Shown: positions 45,940 through 55,356 of the stretch, one piece after another
Numbering within the stretch: the first letter of the stretch is position 1
How the letters are laid out: each line of letters starts with the position of its first letter
Assembly (NCBI RefSeq): GCF_019904235.1
Contig: NZ_CP063202.1
Coordinates: 2,666,001-2,730,000 of the forward strand
Direction: 5' to 3'
Length of the DNA: 64,000 nucleotides
DNA from: Erythrobacter sp. SCSIO 43205
GTDB taxonomy: Bacteria > Pseudomonadota > Alphaproteobacteria > Sphingomonadales > Sphingomonadaceae
Program-made: the position numbers and the translations under genes
The notes under the pieces: generated by a model
The model's database searches: none
What the model saw: the letters and a program-made list of their open reading frames with translations, nothing else
What the model was told of the DNA's origin: nothing

Positions 45940-47733
45940 TCAATTGAACCAGGGCTGCAATTGCACCGTAAGCGTCCCGAGAATTCTCAGATCGCCTTTG
46001 CTTGTTTGAAGATTGGTTCTTTCCAGCGGCACCGCTGCGAACAGGTCGAACAGCGCCTGCCGCCCGATGACCATTCGCATTCCCCCGCCAAGCGAGGTCA
46101 GGCTGTCAGACGTATCAGCCGCATCGTTCAATTCGACGCGCGCGTAATCGACAAAGGCAAAAGGCTGAACCGCGACCCCGTCCGGCGATTCCGGAATGAG
46201 TGAGCCAGCAAAGGCTTCAAATTGGAAGCCATAACCCTTGTCACCGATAATCGCGCCCGGATCATATCCGCGCCCGACCGTGAAGTTACCGCCTGAATAT
46301 TGCTCGTATCCAAGCAGACGCGCAGAGGAATGCTGAAAGCGATTTCGCAAGGTGAAGCCGAATGTTGGCGCCGGGCGATAGGTGAAGAAGGAATCGCCGC
46401 GAAGGACGAAGGCGCTTGGATCGGCATCAAGACGGCTGAGCGGAACAGCGCCGGGCGCAGTGCACACCGCAAAGTTCACGCCGCATGACGGCGATGCTCC
46501 AAACGCATCAAGGCCCTGGCGCACTTCGAGCGATGCCTGATAGGCGATTTTGGGTTCGAACACGGTATAACCACCGCGCCCGTTGATGCTGTCTTCATCC
46601 ACCTTGGAAAAATCGAGCCGTGCAAACGCCACGCGCAATTTGTCTTCGCTAAAATCAAGGTCAGTGAAATCGACGCTTTGGTCGATCAGGTCACCACCTG
46701 CTGAAAGGCTCAGATTGCGTTGTTGCGAGCGGATGATCGGATAGCGGGCATAGAGCGATGCGACAAAGGTGTCGGTGTCAAATACATTGGGCCCACCGGG
46801 AATTTCAGGGGTCGACCATGCGCGCGTTCCCGACAGTCCGAACGTCAGCCCTTCTGAGCCCACTTTGAACTCGTGATGGCCCGATAGTACGAGCTGCTCG
46901 CTAAAGTCATGGGTGGCATAGCCGCTGATCATGGTTTCATCGCCAAGACCGGTAAGGCCATTAAGGCGCACCCGAGCAAGCCCGCCAAACCGACCGATTT
47001 CGCGGCTGCCAAAATTCTGGACATTCACATCGATCAGAAGCGGCGTGTGCACCACGTCAAAAACGCCCACAACATCGCCCGGATTGCCGCCCTGCTCTTT
47101 GGCCAGCGGCTGCAATGTGAGGCGCACATCAAGGCCGGGAATATCGCGCGCAAGCAGCAAATAGCGCTCAGCATCTTTGGAGTTGAACACATCTTGTGCT
47201 GCGAGTTTATCGAGGACGGGACGAAGCGCCCCGCTTGATGCGCCTGCATCGCCGCGCACCTGGACGCCTTTCATCCGGGCAAGCAGTACGTCGAATTTGA
47301 CCTTGCCTTCCCCGATCGTCTGGACCGGAACCTGAACCGCGGCGAGATAGCCTTCGCTGCGCAGGATCGTTGCGGCGCGGTCGCGGATATCGCAGATCCT
47401 CGCAAGCGGGATTTCCTGCCCGATATAGTCGGAATAACTCGCCGCAAGCAGCGCAGGGTCAATCGGGCCTAGGCCGGTAAACTCTGGCGCGGCGAAGGTG
47501 AATGTAAGGTCGGCAAATTGCGGCGCTGCGAGCGGGCAAGGAGCGCGCTCGATGTCACCTTCTACCGATACAGGCGAAGGCCGCTGGCGCAATTGATCTT
47601 CGATAGTGCGCCGATCAATTTCCTCGCGTGTGGGAGCAATCTGACCTTGCGCTTGGGCAACGCCTGGAAACGCGCTTGCCAGCACCATGGCACCGGCCAT
47701 TGCCGCTGAAGATTTCATAACAAGACCAGCCAT
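45940..47733 (-). CDS. TpsB outer-membrane transporter (FhaC/ShlB/HecB family)
   Basis: A 597-residue protein with a signal peptide ending GVAQA-QG and an alpha-helical linker (TREEIDRRTIEDQLRQRP). A POTRA region at about 65-155 has two Cys (APCPL, ARICD) that could pair. A 16-strand-type barrel follows, carrying the L6 motif as VGRGYDPGAIIGDKG, the counterpart of the VRGY-type motif of FhaC, and ending LQPWFN. It should secrete the TpsA protein encoded immediately downstream. The start overlaps the CHAT stop by one base (TAATG); an ATG five codons later is an alternative. The length is normal for the family. Confidence 0.92.
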   Translation of the reverse strand: MAGLVMKSSAAMAGAMVLASAFPGVAQAQGQIAPTREEIDRRTIEDQLRQRPSPVSVEGDIERAPCPLAAPQFADLTFTFAAPEFTGLGPIDPALLAASYSDYIGQEIPLARICDIRDRAATILRSEGYLAAVQVPVQTIGEGKVKFDVLLARMKGVQVRGDAGASSGALRPVLDKLAAQDVFNSKDAERYLLLARDIPGLDVRLTLQPLAKEQGGNPGDVVGVFDVVHTPLLIDVNVQNFGSREIGRFGGLARVRLNGLTGLGDETMISGYATHDFSEQLVLSGHHEFKVGSEGLTFGLSGTRAWSTPEIPGGPNVFDTDTFVASLYARYPIIRSQQRNLSLSAGGDLIDQSVDFTDLDFSEDKLRVAFARLDFSKVDEDSINGRGGYTVFEPKIAYQASLEVRQGLDAFGASPSCGVNFAVCTAPGAVPLSRLDADPSAFVLRGDSFFTYRPAPTFGFTLRNRFQHSSARLLGYEQYSGGNFTVGRGYDPGAIIGDKGYGFQFEAFAGSLIPESPDGVAVQPFAFVDYARVELNDAADTSDSLTSLGGGMRMVIGRQALFDLFAAVPLERTNLQTSKGDLRILGTLTVQLQPWFN

Positions 47734-50700
47734 TACTTCGCCTCCACCGTGTCAGCCGCAAAGGCGAGGTCATTGTTGTTTGATTGCATTTGCGAGGACA
47801 ACAGCGGACGGGTCGCATCGCCGATCACCGCAAAGGCTGCCCAATAGAACGGGTGAGAGGTTGCGGCATCGTCCATCAAAAGCTGGCGCGATTGGCCAAG
47901 AGCATTGCCGATCGTTTGCCCTTCACCGCGCCGGAACATTTCTGTCATCAAGCGCTGGGTCGCGTTGAAGTCATCGGGCACCGGCCAATGGCTCGCCATA
48001 ACGGCCCGGCCACCCGCCCCGACAAAGGCACGCACCAGCCCCTCAAGCTCAGAGCCGCCACCCGTCGAAAGGCCCGCTGCTCTGGTCGCTTCGATGCTGG
48101 CACCGCCGGCGGTATCGCAGGCTGACAGGATCACGAGGTCGGCATCAAGATCGAGTTCGAAAATCTCTTCGAAGCTCAAAAGGCCATCAGACCCGGCACC
48201 GCCAAATGACGTGACCAAAGCAGGCTTTGCAGGACACCGGGGATCAGGAGGCGTGACCAGACCGTGCGTGGCAAAGTGCAAGACGCGGTATTCATCAAGA
48301 TCGCCGCGCTGGGTGATGCCTACATCGGTAAAGCCTTCCTGCGTGACAACCTGCGCCAGATCAGAACCGATAATCCCGGCTGCTGTGCGCAATTCCGATG
48401 CGCTGATCGGCTCGTTCCACTGATTGGCAGGCCAGAAGCAATCGAGTTCTGCGCGCTCAGTGCTGGAGATAAAGCTCGCTGGCAAATTAGCGCCAACCGG
48501 AGCATTTTCGCCAAAGCCGACATATTGCCGCTGCGCGCGTGAATTGGATGCTTTGCGCGATTGCACGAAAGCTTCGGCAGAAACAGCCGTACTGACCGCT
48601 CGGCCACGGCCAAGCCAGGCAACGCCAGTAAAGTCGTACTCATCTGCCATCGGGCCGGAAAGCCGTGCCTCATAGCGCTCCACCGACGCATCATCGGTGA
48701 CCAGAAGATCCGGGGGCAGTCTCAGCATTGCCCCATCGGGTTCAAAGATCAGGTGATTGGCCGCTTCAAGCTGGGCTGCAATCGGACCAAACAGCGTCTT
48801 GTAAAGCTCGCGCGCCTGCCCGATTTCGAACGGCAGGGTCAGGACTTCGTCAGCGTCCACAATAGCGATGGAATCGCGGATCGCATCCACGCTCGCGTCA
48901 AGCTGTGCATTTGTGATCGGCGCGCGGTAAGCCTTAGCCGTCTTGCTGTCTGTGTAGAAGACATAAACGTCATCACCTACCACAGCGAGCCGCGTGTAAG
49001 CCTCACCCGGTTTAAGGGCCGCGCGGAACTCATCAAGCTCCAGCGCGGACTGCGACACCACCCGGTATTGCGGGTATGCGTTCAGTTGCGCCTGTGTCTG
49101 GATTTGCGCGTTCTCCAGATTGTCGATCTGAGCCGAAAGCTCGCCTGCACGGCGGCGATTGTCGGCGGTATCGGGTTGCGCTGCCAACGCTTCAAAGCGG
49201 ATACGCGCACGCTCAATCTCGCGCCCAAGGTCAACCGACTGGCGGAACAGGCGCGATGCTTCGTCCGAGTTTGCACTCAGGCGGCGCGCAAGCACGGCCT
49301 GTGTTTCAGCAACGCCGGGCCGGACAAGAACCTGAGCAGCTTTGAAAAAGTCATTGGCCGCCCCCTCATCGCTGCCAACACGCGTTGCCAGAAGCGAATA
49401 ATATGGTTCCAACTGGTTGGCGAACCCCACTGTCGCATTGCGTTTGCCGATCGCGCGGTCAATGACCGAACCATAAAGCGCCAAGGCCTCTGCCTCGCGC
49501 TCTTCGCGAAGGAGGAAGGAGGCAAGCTGAGCCTCCGATGCGCTTACTGCGCGGCGTTCGGGATATTGGGCGCGCACAAGCGCCAAACCATTGCGCAAAT
49601 AGGCTTCAGCAAAAGCAGAATTGCCTTGACGCTCCGCGATGAGCGCCAGGTCGCCAAGCACTTGGGTGCGAAGACGCGTGATGGAGGTAACCCGCCCGTC
49701 GCGCACAGCCAAGGCTTGTGAATAAGCGTCAATCAAATCAGCCCGGGCACCTTCGAGATCACCGCCCAGACGCCGCGCCGTACCCCGGATTTGCAGGGCC
49801 TGCGCATCGATGATTTGCGCGCGCTCTTCGGGTGTCAAGCTAAGCTCATCGACAACGCCAAACAGGAAGCCTGTCTCCTGCTCTCGGTTGAGCCGCTCGG
49901 AAATGGGAACCGTGATCACAAGCTCGCCGGCGAGTGTCCCTGCGCCAACCGCGCTATCGGGAAGCTCTTGCGACACACGCTCAATCGCGGCCTCGCCGAA
50001 TCCCTGATTCAAGAGATGGATCGCTTCGAAATTGCGCAGGAGCCGCGCAGTAATCGGGTCATCACCGCCAAATTGACGGGCGCGCTCAAACAGCCTGCTG
50101 GCCACGGCAAATTCACCCAGATTGCTTTTCTGCAAGGCGCGGTTGACGAAAAACTCACCCGGGTTGATCGCCGCATCACCATCGTCCTGAAGCCGCTGCT
50201 GAAGCGTTTCAAAATAGGCCGCTGCCTCAGCATATTCACCAGCCAGATTGCGGCGGTAGCCTTCGGCCAATGCCTGTTCGGGCTTGAGAGTTTCGGCCTG
50301 CACTCTTGCAAAGGACAAGGGATCGGAAACATTGGTTGATGCAACAGCAATCGTGCCTTGAGCGATGGCATTGTCGATCACCGATTGAAGAGCAAGCTGC
50401 GTTGCATCGTCATAGGCCGAATACCCTTCGGCGTAATAGGTCATGCCCCCCGATTGCGCGGTAATCTGGCTCCATCCCAGCTGCGTGTCATCGACTTGGC
50501 AGCTTTGTTTTTGCGAACCGGCGACGGGGCCTGCAGAGGAAGCGGCATCGCCTGGACACGTGACCGCAAACCGGCGCATCGAGCGAAGCGCATCCTGAGC
50601 CTGCGAATTGAAGCTTTTGAAGGCAAAAACCTCAGCAATAGGGCGCGGACTATCGCGGCATACAATCACCCAGCGGCGGTCGAAGATGGATTGGCTTGCC

Positions 50701-50864
50701 GGATTGCCGAGACTGCGATCTTGAACCTGGCACAAGATGCCGTCACTGTCGCCGATCGGGAAACTGTCTCTTGTCAGCACCGCCCCGCTCTGCGCGGACG
50801 CAGATGTAACCGACACGGCAAGTCCCAGAAGGACCGCGGAAACTCTGGTGGAATATCCCCCCAC
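47733..50864 (-). CDS. Exported CHAT-domain protease-like protein with TPR-like helices
   Basis: A 1043-residue protein with an export signal (about 1-25, SASA-QS) and a Cys-containing N-terminal domain (about 28-180). A helical TPR-like region spans about 195-590. A caspase-like CHAT domain follows at about 600-1015, with the dyad H867 (LHFATHGLV) and C916 (VILSACDTAGG). CHAT proteins are often cytosolic proteases activated by partners, so a signal peptide and an operon with a two-partner-secretion pair are notable. It is first gene of the operon; GTG at 50864 is preceded by AGGGGG. It may process or quality-control TpsA in the periplasm, or be a regulatory peptidase; both are inference. Confidence 0.9.
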   Translation of the reverse strand: MGGYSTRVSAVLLGLAVSVTSASAQSGAVLTRDSFPIGDSDGILCQVQDRSLGNPASQSIFDRRWVIVCRDSPRPIAEVFAFKSFNSQAQDALRSMRRFAVTCPGDAASSAGPVAGSQKQSCQVDDTQLGWSQITAQSGGMTYYAEGYSAYDDATQLALQSVIDNAIAQGTIAVASTNVSDPLSFARVQAETLKPEQALAEGYRRNLAGEYAEAAAYFETLQQRLQDDGDAAINPGEFFVNRALQKSNLGEFAVASRLFERARQFGGDDPITARLLRNFEAIHLLNQGFGEAAIERVSQELPDSAVGAGTLAGELVITVPISERLNREQETGFLFGVVDELSLTPEERAQIIDAQALQIRGTARRLGGDLEGARADLIDAYSQALAVRDGRVTSITRLRTQVLGDLALIAERQGNSAFAEAYLRNGLALVRAQYPERRAVSASEAQLASFLLREEREAEALALYGSVIDRAIGKRNATVGFANQLEPYYSLLATRVGSDEGAANDFFKAAQVLVRPGVAETQAVLARRLSANSDEASRLFRQSVDLGREIERARIRFEALAAQPDTADNRRRAGELSAQIDNLENAQIQTQAQLNAYPQYRVVSQSALELDEFRAALKPGEAYTRLAVVGDDVYVFYTDSKTAKAYRAPITNAQLDASVDAIRDSIAIVDADEVLTLPFEIGQARELYKTLFGPIAAQLEAANHLIFEPDGAMLRLPPDLLVTDDASVERYEARLSGPMADEYDFTGVAWLGRGRAVSTAVSAEAFVQSRKASNSRAQRQYVGFGENAPVGANLPASFISSTERAELDCFWPANQWNEPISASELRTAAGIIGSDLAQVVTQEGFTDVGITQRGDLDEYRVLHFATHGLVTPPDPRCPAKPALVTSFGGAGSDGLLSFEEIFELDLDADLVILSACDTAGGASIEATRAAGLSTGGGSELEGLVRAFVGAGGRAVMASHWPVPDDFNATQRLMTEMFRRGEGQTIGNALGQSRQLLMDDAATSHPFYWAAFAVIGDATRPLLSSQMQSNNNDLAFAADTVEAK

Positions 50865-51228
50865 ATTTACCCCCTATATGCGTGCAGCACGCGTGCCTCA
50901 TCACGAGGCAGAAAAGCCAAATCCTAACGCGCGACACCCCTAACCTGCTGGCTACCTAAGGCCAGAGAGGCCGCCAGAATAGTACAAATTGGACAAGAGC
51001 AAACTTGGCACCGCTCTTCGCTCAACCTGTCTGACCTACTCTATGGACAATGTACAAGTCCGTCAGCAGCGAAAAGTGCACTATGTCACTTTGGCACAAA
51101 ATAGTGCTCAGGAGCGTTCGTGGAAAGGCAGGGCAAGGGTCGGCCGCGGAGGCGATCACCTTCTGGCAAAGGTATCGCATCGCAGCCGCCCCGAATACAC
51201 CTTTAATGGGGGGCAAAGGTCGCGCCGC
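50865..51228 (-). other. 364-base intergenic region upstream of the CHAT operon
   Basis: It lies between the stop of the Na+ symporter and the GTG of the CHAT gene, both on the minus strand, and should carry the CHAT operon promoter. I see no convincing gene in it and no strong terminator for the symporter. It contains the inverted repeat listed at 51078-51107 and two TTGTAC hexamers on the minus strand, near 50985 and 51053, but no clear -35/-10 pair. Confidence 0.55.
51078..51107. promoter_or_regulatory. Inverted repeat GCACTAT/ATAGTGC
   Basis: Seven-base arms at 51078-51084 and 51101-51107 with a 16-base spacer, about 215 bases upstream of the CHAT start. It has no U-tract, so an operator or a structured leader is more likely than a terminator. 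Confidence 0.35.
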
Positions 51229-52812
51229 CTACCAGAGCCAGACGTAAAGCCCGATCAATAGCGCAACGGTAATCGCAGCGAGCGTGTTGAACAGCGTGCT
51301 CGTCGCAAAGGCGATGTCAGAAAGCTTGACCGTGCGCTCTTCATCCGGAGTGGCGGTTGCGCGCGAGACGACAGCCGCCGCAACGATAGCACCCAAGAAC
51401 ACGAACCAAATCCGAATGATGAACGGCACGTCGGGCAAACCGAATTTGAGCGCGATATTCACGATCAACGATCCGATGAGAGCAGTGAAAGCGCCCGCTG
51501 CATTGGTCTTCTTGTCAAAGAAGCCGAGCAAGAACACGACCACGATACCGGGTGCAATAAAGCCAGTGTATTCCTGAACCGTCTGGAACCCACTTTCAAA
51601 CCCGCCGATAAACGGCCGGGCAAGCACCAGAGCGATTGCCATCGCGCTAAACGCAGCGATACGTCCAACGGTCACGTAATGCTGGTCGCCGCGATCAGGG
51701 CGCGCGGCTTTATAAAGGTCCATCGTGAAGATCGTCGAGATCGAGTTCATCATCGAGGCAAGCGAGGATACCACCGCTGCGATCAGGGCTGCGAAAACGA
51801 GCCCGCGAAGCCCTGCGGGCGCAAAGGCCATCAGTTCGCCATAGGTGCGGTCTGACTTATCTGCGAGCGCTTCTGCGTTCAGCACTCCTTGCTGCGCCAG
51901 AATGACCGCCGCAATGCCCGGCACGACCACAATGAAGGGCACAAGGATCTTGAGGAAAGCAGCAAAGGCAAGCCCCTTTTGCGCTTCTCCCAAATTCTCC
52001 GCGCCCAGCGCACGCTGGATGATGTATTGGTTGAAACCCCAATAGCTGAAGTGCAGAACCCAAAGGCCGCCAAGCAGCGTCCATATTCCCGGCAGATCGG
52101 AATACGCCGGATGCTCTGGCTCCAAGATCATTTCAAAGTGGCCCGGCATCTCCTGCATAAGATAGCCAAAGCCCGCCAATGCGCCGTCCGCAGGCAAAGC
52201 GTCCAATGCAAACCACGTGATGGCAAGGCCGCCAAGGATCAGGATCACGACCTGAATAATATCAGTGAGCGCAACCGCTTTTAGCCCGCCGTAAAGTGAA
52301 TAAAGCGCGGCAAATCCGGCGAGCGCCATCATGCAATACATGATCCCCCACCCGGTCAGCGATTGCACCGCAAGACCGCCAAGCCACAACACCGTGGTGA
52401 GGTTTACCGCCGTGTAAAGCGCGACCCAAAAAACGCTCATCAGGTTCTTAACGCCGTCGCCATACCGTTGCTGCAAGAACTGCGGCATGGTGTAAATGCG
52501 GCGCTTCAAGAAGATCGGCAGGAAGAATTTCGCGACGATAAGCAGGACGATAGCCGCCTGCCATTCATAGGCCGCAATCGCCACGCCCACGGCAAAGCCT
52601 TGTCCCGATTGCCCGATAATCTGTTCAGCCGAGATGTTCGAGGCGATCAAGGATGCGCCAATCGCCCACCACGGCAAAGCGCGGCCAGCAAGGAAGTAAT
52701 CCTCAGTGTCCTTTGCATGGCCCGCAGGCTCGCGGCTTACAAACAATGCAATGCCGAGCAATGCGATCGCATAGCCTGCAATGATGATGATATCGATTGT
52801 CTCCAGCGTCAC
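51229..52812 (-). CDS. Sodium:solute symporter (SSS/SGLT family)
   Basis: A 527-residue polytopic protein with about 13-14 hydrophobic segments. Family features include DYFLAGRALPWWAIGASLIASNISAEQ near the N-terminus, YGGLKAVALTDIIQ, and the C-terminal FVFLGAIVAAAVVSR region. SGLT-like members import sugars with Na+. The GTG at 52812 is preferred because GGGAGAGG lies upstream; the extra residues of a longer reading are noise. It starts 43 bases after the GH3 stop, so it is probably co-transcribed with the glucosidase and imports its glucose or oligosaccharide product. Confidence 0.92.
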   Translation of the reverse strand: MTLETIDIIIIAGYAIALLGIALFVSREPAGHAKDTEDYFLAGRALPWWAIGASLIASNISAEQIIGQSGQGFAVGVAIAAYEWQAAIVLLIVAKFFLPIFLKRRIYTMPQFLQQRYGDGVKNLMSVFWVALYTAVNLTTVLWLGGLAVQSLTGWGIMYCMMALAGFAALYSLYGGLKAVALTDIIQVVILILGGLAITWFALDALPADGALAGFGYLMQEMPGHFEMILEPEHPAYSDLPGIWTLLGGLWVLHFSYWGFNQYIIQRALGAENLGEAQKGLAFAAFLKILVPFIVVVPGIAAVILAQQGVLNAEALADKSDRTYGELMAFAPAGLRGLVFAALIAAVVSSLASMMNSISTIFTMDLYKAARPDRGDQHYVTVGRIAAFSAMAIALVLARPFIGGFESGFQTVQEYTGFIAPGIVVVFLLGFFDKKTNAAGAFTALIGSLIVNIALKFGLPDVPFIIRIWFVFLGAIVAAAVVSRATATPDEERTVKLSDIAFATSTLFNTLAAITVALLIGLYVWLW

Positions 52813-52855
52813 CGCCGCCTCTCCCCGTCTTGTTTTATCTAAAGAGCCCGTGTTG

Positions 52856-55255
52856 TCAGAACGAGCACTCCATTCCCTCTGCCGCATCTTCGCGCGCTAT
52901 GCTTGAAATCTGAATGGCGAATGGCGCTTTTGATGCAATGGTGAGTGCGTTATTGAGCCCTGCAAGGCATTGTTCTGTCACCACCATTTCGCGCCAACCC
53001 TTGCCCTCTGCAACCAGAAGTTCTTGCGAAATATCAAGGCTGGCGCCCCCGCTTTGCAGAACCACTGGGCCCGCTGGCCGTTGGCTCACAAGATATTCGA
53101 TGCGGTAAGCGTTGCCGCCTTGTGGACCGCTCAGCTCAAGCGCCGTTTGCGGGCCGAAAGTAATTTGCCGCGCATCTTCCTGTGCATTGCGGTCAACACC
53201 GATGGCAACAACGCCGCCAGCACGACCTCGAAGGTCAGGAAGCTCGGTCCCCTTGGAAAGCGCCTTGACCCGGTCAGCGAGGCGACCGGCAGCAAACCAT
53301 TCTTCGGCCCCGCCTTTGGTCAAAACGTCGCAGGTTTCATCCAGTGTCGCAAGCTCGCTCGACGCACCGTAGGACAGGCCAAAGCCGAACGGAAAAAGCG
53401 CGCCTTCTGGCGAATTTATGGGATTGCCCTCACAAGTCGCAGGCCAGGTGAACGACAAGCGCCCTGTCGCATCGCGCTCACCATAAAGCACATCAGCAAC
53501 CCCTGCCCCTTCGCTTCCCGGAAGCCATGCTGCGACAAATGCGTCGGCAGCGTTGATTTCGCGGTTCATCCACATGGGGCGGCCCGACAGGAATACGGCG
53601 ACGGTTTTGATCCCCGCCTCGCGGTAGCGACGAAGCAGCTCCAACCCTTCCTCATCGCGGAAGACCAAATCCTTACGGTCGCCGACAAATTCGGCATAGG
53701 GCTCTTCGCCGAAAACCACGATGGCAGCATCGGGCTTTGCGCCATCGGCAAGCGTGCCATCGACGCTGAGTGTGGCTGTGCCTCCCGATGCATTTGCAGC
53801 CGCCTTAATACCTTCAAATATGGAGGTCGCACCGGGGAAATCATCAGCGGTAAGTTCGCCCCCGCCCTGCCAGGTGACAGACCAACCGCCCGCTTGCTGC
53901 GGAATGTTGTCAGCAGCCGTGCCGGCAACGACGATATTTGCCCCCGCCTTGACCGGAAGAACGCCATCATTCTTGAGCAAGACCAATGATTTGGCAACCG
54001 CCTCACGCGCAATCGCGCGGTGGTCGGGATGGCCGAGCAACTCCCACTGCCCCGCGTTCAAACGCTCTGACGGGCGCACCTCTTCGTCCAACATTCCCAA
54101 TTGCTGTTTCAGCCGGAGAACCCGCGCAACCGCCTCGTCAAGGCGCGCCATCGGAATTGTCCCGTCGGCAACCTGGGCAAGCAGGCTTTCGTAAAGCGCC
54201 TTCCAATCTTCGGGCACCATGTAAACATCAAGGCCAGCCAGAAGCGCTTGCGGACAATCGGAATTGGTGCAGCCTTTGATCTGCCCGTGCCCGTTCCAGT
54301 CGCCAACCGTGAGCCCTTCAAAGCCAAGATTGCCGCGCAATTCGCCGTTCAAAAGCGGCTCATTACCGTGCATTTTGGTGCCGTTGATTGAGTTGAAGCT
54401 CGCCATCACGCTCGCAACCCCTGCATCAATCGCCGCAGGGTATGGTGCAGCGTGGATCGCCATAAGCTCGGCCAGATCGCCGTTCACGTCGCCTTGGTCA
54501 ACACCCTGCTCTGTACCGCCATCGCCAAAAAAGTGCTTGGCCGTTGCAGCAACTTTGCCTTCGCGAAGGTAATTGGCATCGCCCGGACGCCCTTGAAGCC
54601 CCTCGATCATGGCGACGCCGAGTTTTGAGACGAGCTCCGGGTTTTCTGAGTAACTCTCGTATGTGCGGCCCCAGCGGTCATCGCGCGCCACAGCCACAGT
54701 GGGCGCAAAAGTCCACTCGATGCCTGTTGCCTCAATCTCGATCGCTGTCGCCGCGCCAATCCGGCGAATAAGGTCAGCGTCCCCTGTCGCGCCAAGCCCG
54801 ATATTGTGAGGGAAAACTGTCGCACCGATCACATTGGCATGGCCGTGCACCGCATCAGTCCCCCACAAAACAGGGATGGCAGGCTCGCCACCCGAAAGCG
54901 GCTTTACCGAGGCATCCCAATAAGCATCCGCCAATTCGAGCCATTCGGGAGCGGGCGCAAAGTCATTGTTATTGGGGCCAGAATTGCCACCATTGAGGAT
55001 CGTGCCAAAACGATATTTCTCGACATCCGCCGGAGTGATCGAGCTGATATCAGGCATCACGATCTGTGCGACTTTGCGCTCGACACTCATCCGCGAGAGC
55101 AGGTCTGCAACCGGATCAGCAGCCGATTGCGTGGACAGAGCAGCGGGTGCCTGTACCGCCTCGCTACTGGCCGTGTTGAGCGAGGAATTGGTGCAAGCAG
55201 ACAGCACGCCAGCCAAAGCTGTGCCAAGGACAAGGCCCCGAGCATTCATACGCAT
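52856..55255 (-). CDS. Glycoside hydrolase family 3, lipoprotein beta-glucosidase
   Basis: A 799-residue GH3 enzyme anchored by lipidation (lipobox LSAC, Cys21). The N-terminal TIM barrel has WGTDAVHGH, KVAATAKHFFGDGG and the nucleophile D319 in GLTVGDWNGHG; the second alpha/beta domain includes AVAKSLVLLKNDGVLP. A C-terminal extension of about 170 residues is typical of ExoP-type exo-beta-glucanases (1,3/1,4 linkages). The ATG at 55255 follows GGGAGGGAC. It is divided from the MFS gene by about 100 bases that hold a LacI-like operator, and runs into the Na+ symporter. It probably releases glucose from beta-glucan fragments in the periplasm. Confidence 0.93.
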   Translation of the reverse strand: MRMNARGLVLGTALAGVLSACTNSSLNTASSEAVQAPAALSTQSAADPVADLLSRMSVERKVAQIVMPDISSITPADVEKYRFGTILNGGNSGPNNNDFAPAPEWLELADAYWDASVKPLSGGEPAIPVLWGTDAVHGHANVIGATVFPHNIGLGATGDADLIRRIGAATAIEIEATGIEWTFAPTVAVARDDRWGRTYESYSENPELVSKLGVAMIEGLQGRPGDANYLREGKVAATAKHFFGDGGTEQGVDQGDVNGDLAELMAIHAAPYPAAIDAGVASVMASFNSINGTKMHGNEPLLNGELRGNLGFEGLTVGDWNGHGQIKGCTNSDCPQALLAGLDVYMVPEDWKALYESLLAQVADGTIPMARLDEAVARVLRLKQQLGMLDEEVRPSERLNAGQWELLGHPDHRAIAREAVAKSLVLLKNDGVLPVKAGANIVVAGTAADNIPQQAGGWSVTWQGGGELTADDFPGATSIFEGIKAAANASGGTATLSVDGTLADGAKPDAAIVVFGEEPYAEFVGDRKDLVFRDEEGLELLRRYREAGIKTVAVFLSGRPMWMNREINAADAFVAAWLPGSEGAGVADVLYGERDATGRLSFTWPATCEGNPINSPEGALFPFGFGLSYGASSELATLDETCDVLTKGGAEEWFAAGRLADRVKALSKGTELPDLRGRAGGVVAIGVDRNAQEDARQITFGPQTALELSGPQGGNAYRIEYLVSQRPAGPVVLQSGGASLDISQELLVAEGKGWREMVVTEQCLAGLNNALTIASKAPFAIQISSIAREDAAEGMECSF

Positions 55256-55300
55256 TATTGGTAAGTCCCTCCCAAAGACTTTTCGCATCTCAAATCCCAA

Positions 55301-55316
55301 ATGAGAACGTTATCAA
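55301..55316. promoter_or_regulatory. Putative LacI-family operator upstream of GH3
   Basis: TGAGAACGTTATCA (55302-55315) is a near-perfect palindrome around AACGTT, six of seven positions symmetric, about 50 bases before the GH3 start. It closely resembles the site at 61270-61285, and a LacI regulator is encoded 1.2 kb away. Confidence 0.65.
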
Positions 55317-55356
55317 GACCCTACAAAAGGGCCCGACTATTGCAAGCAAAAAGCCA

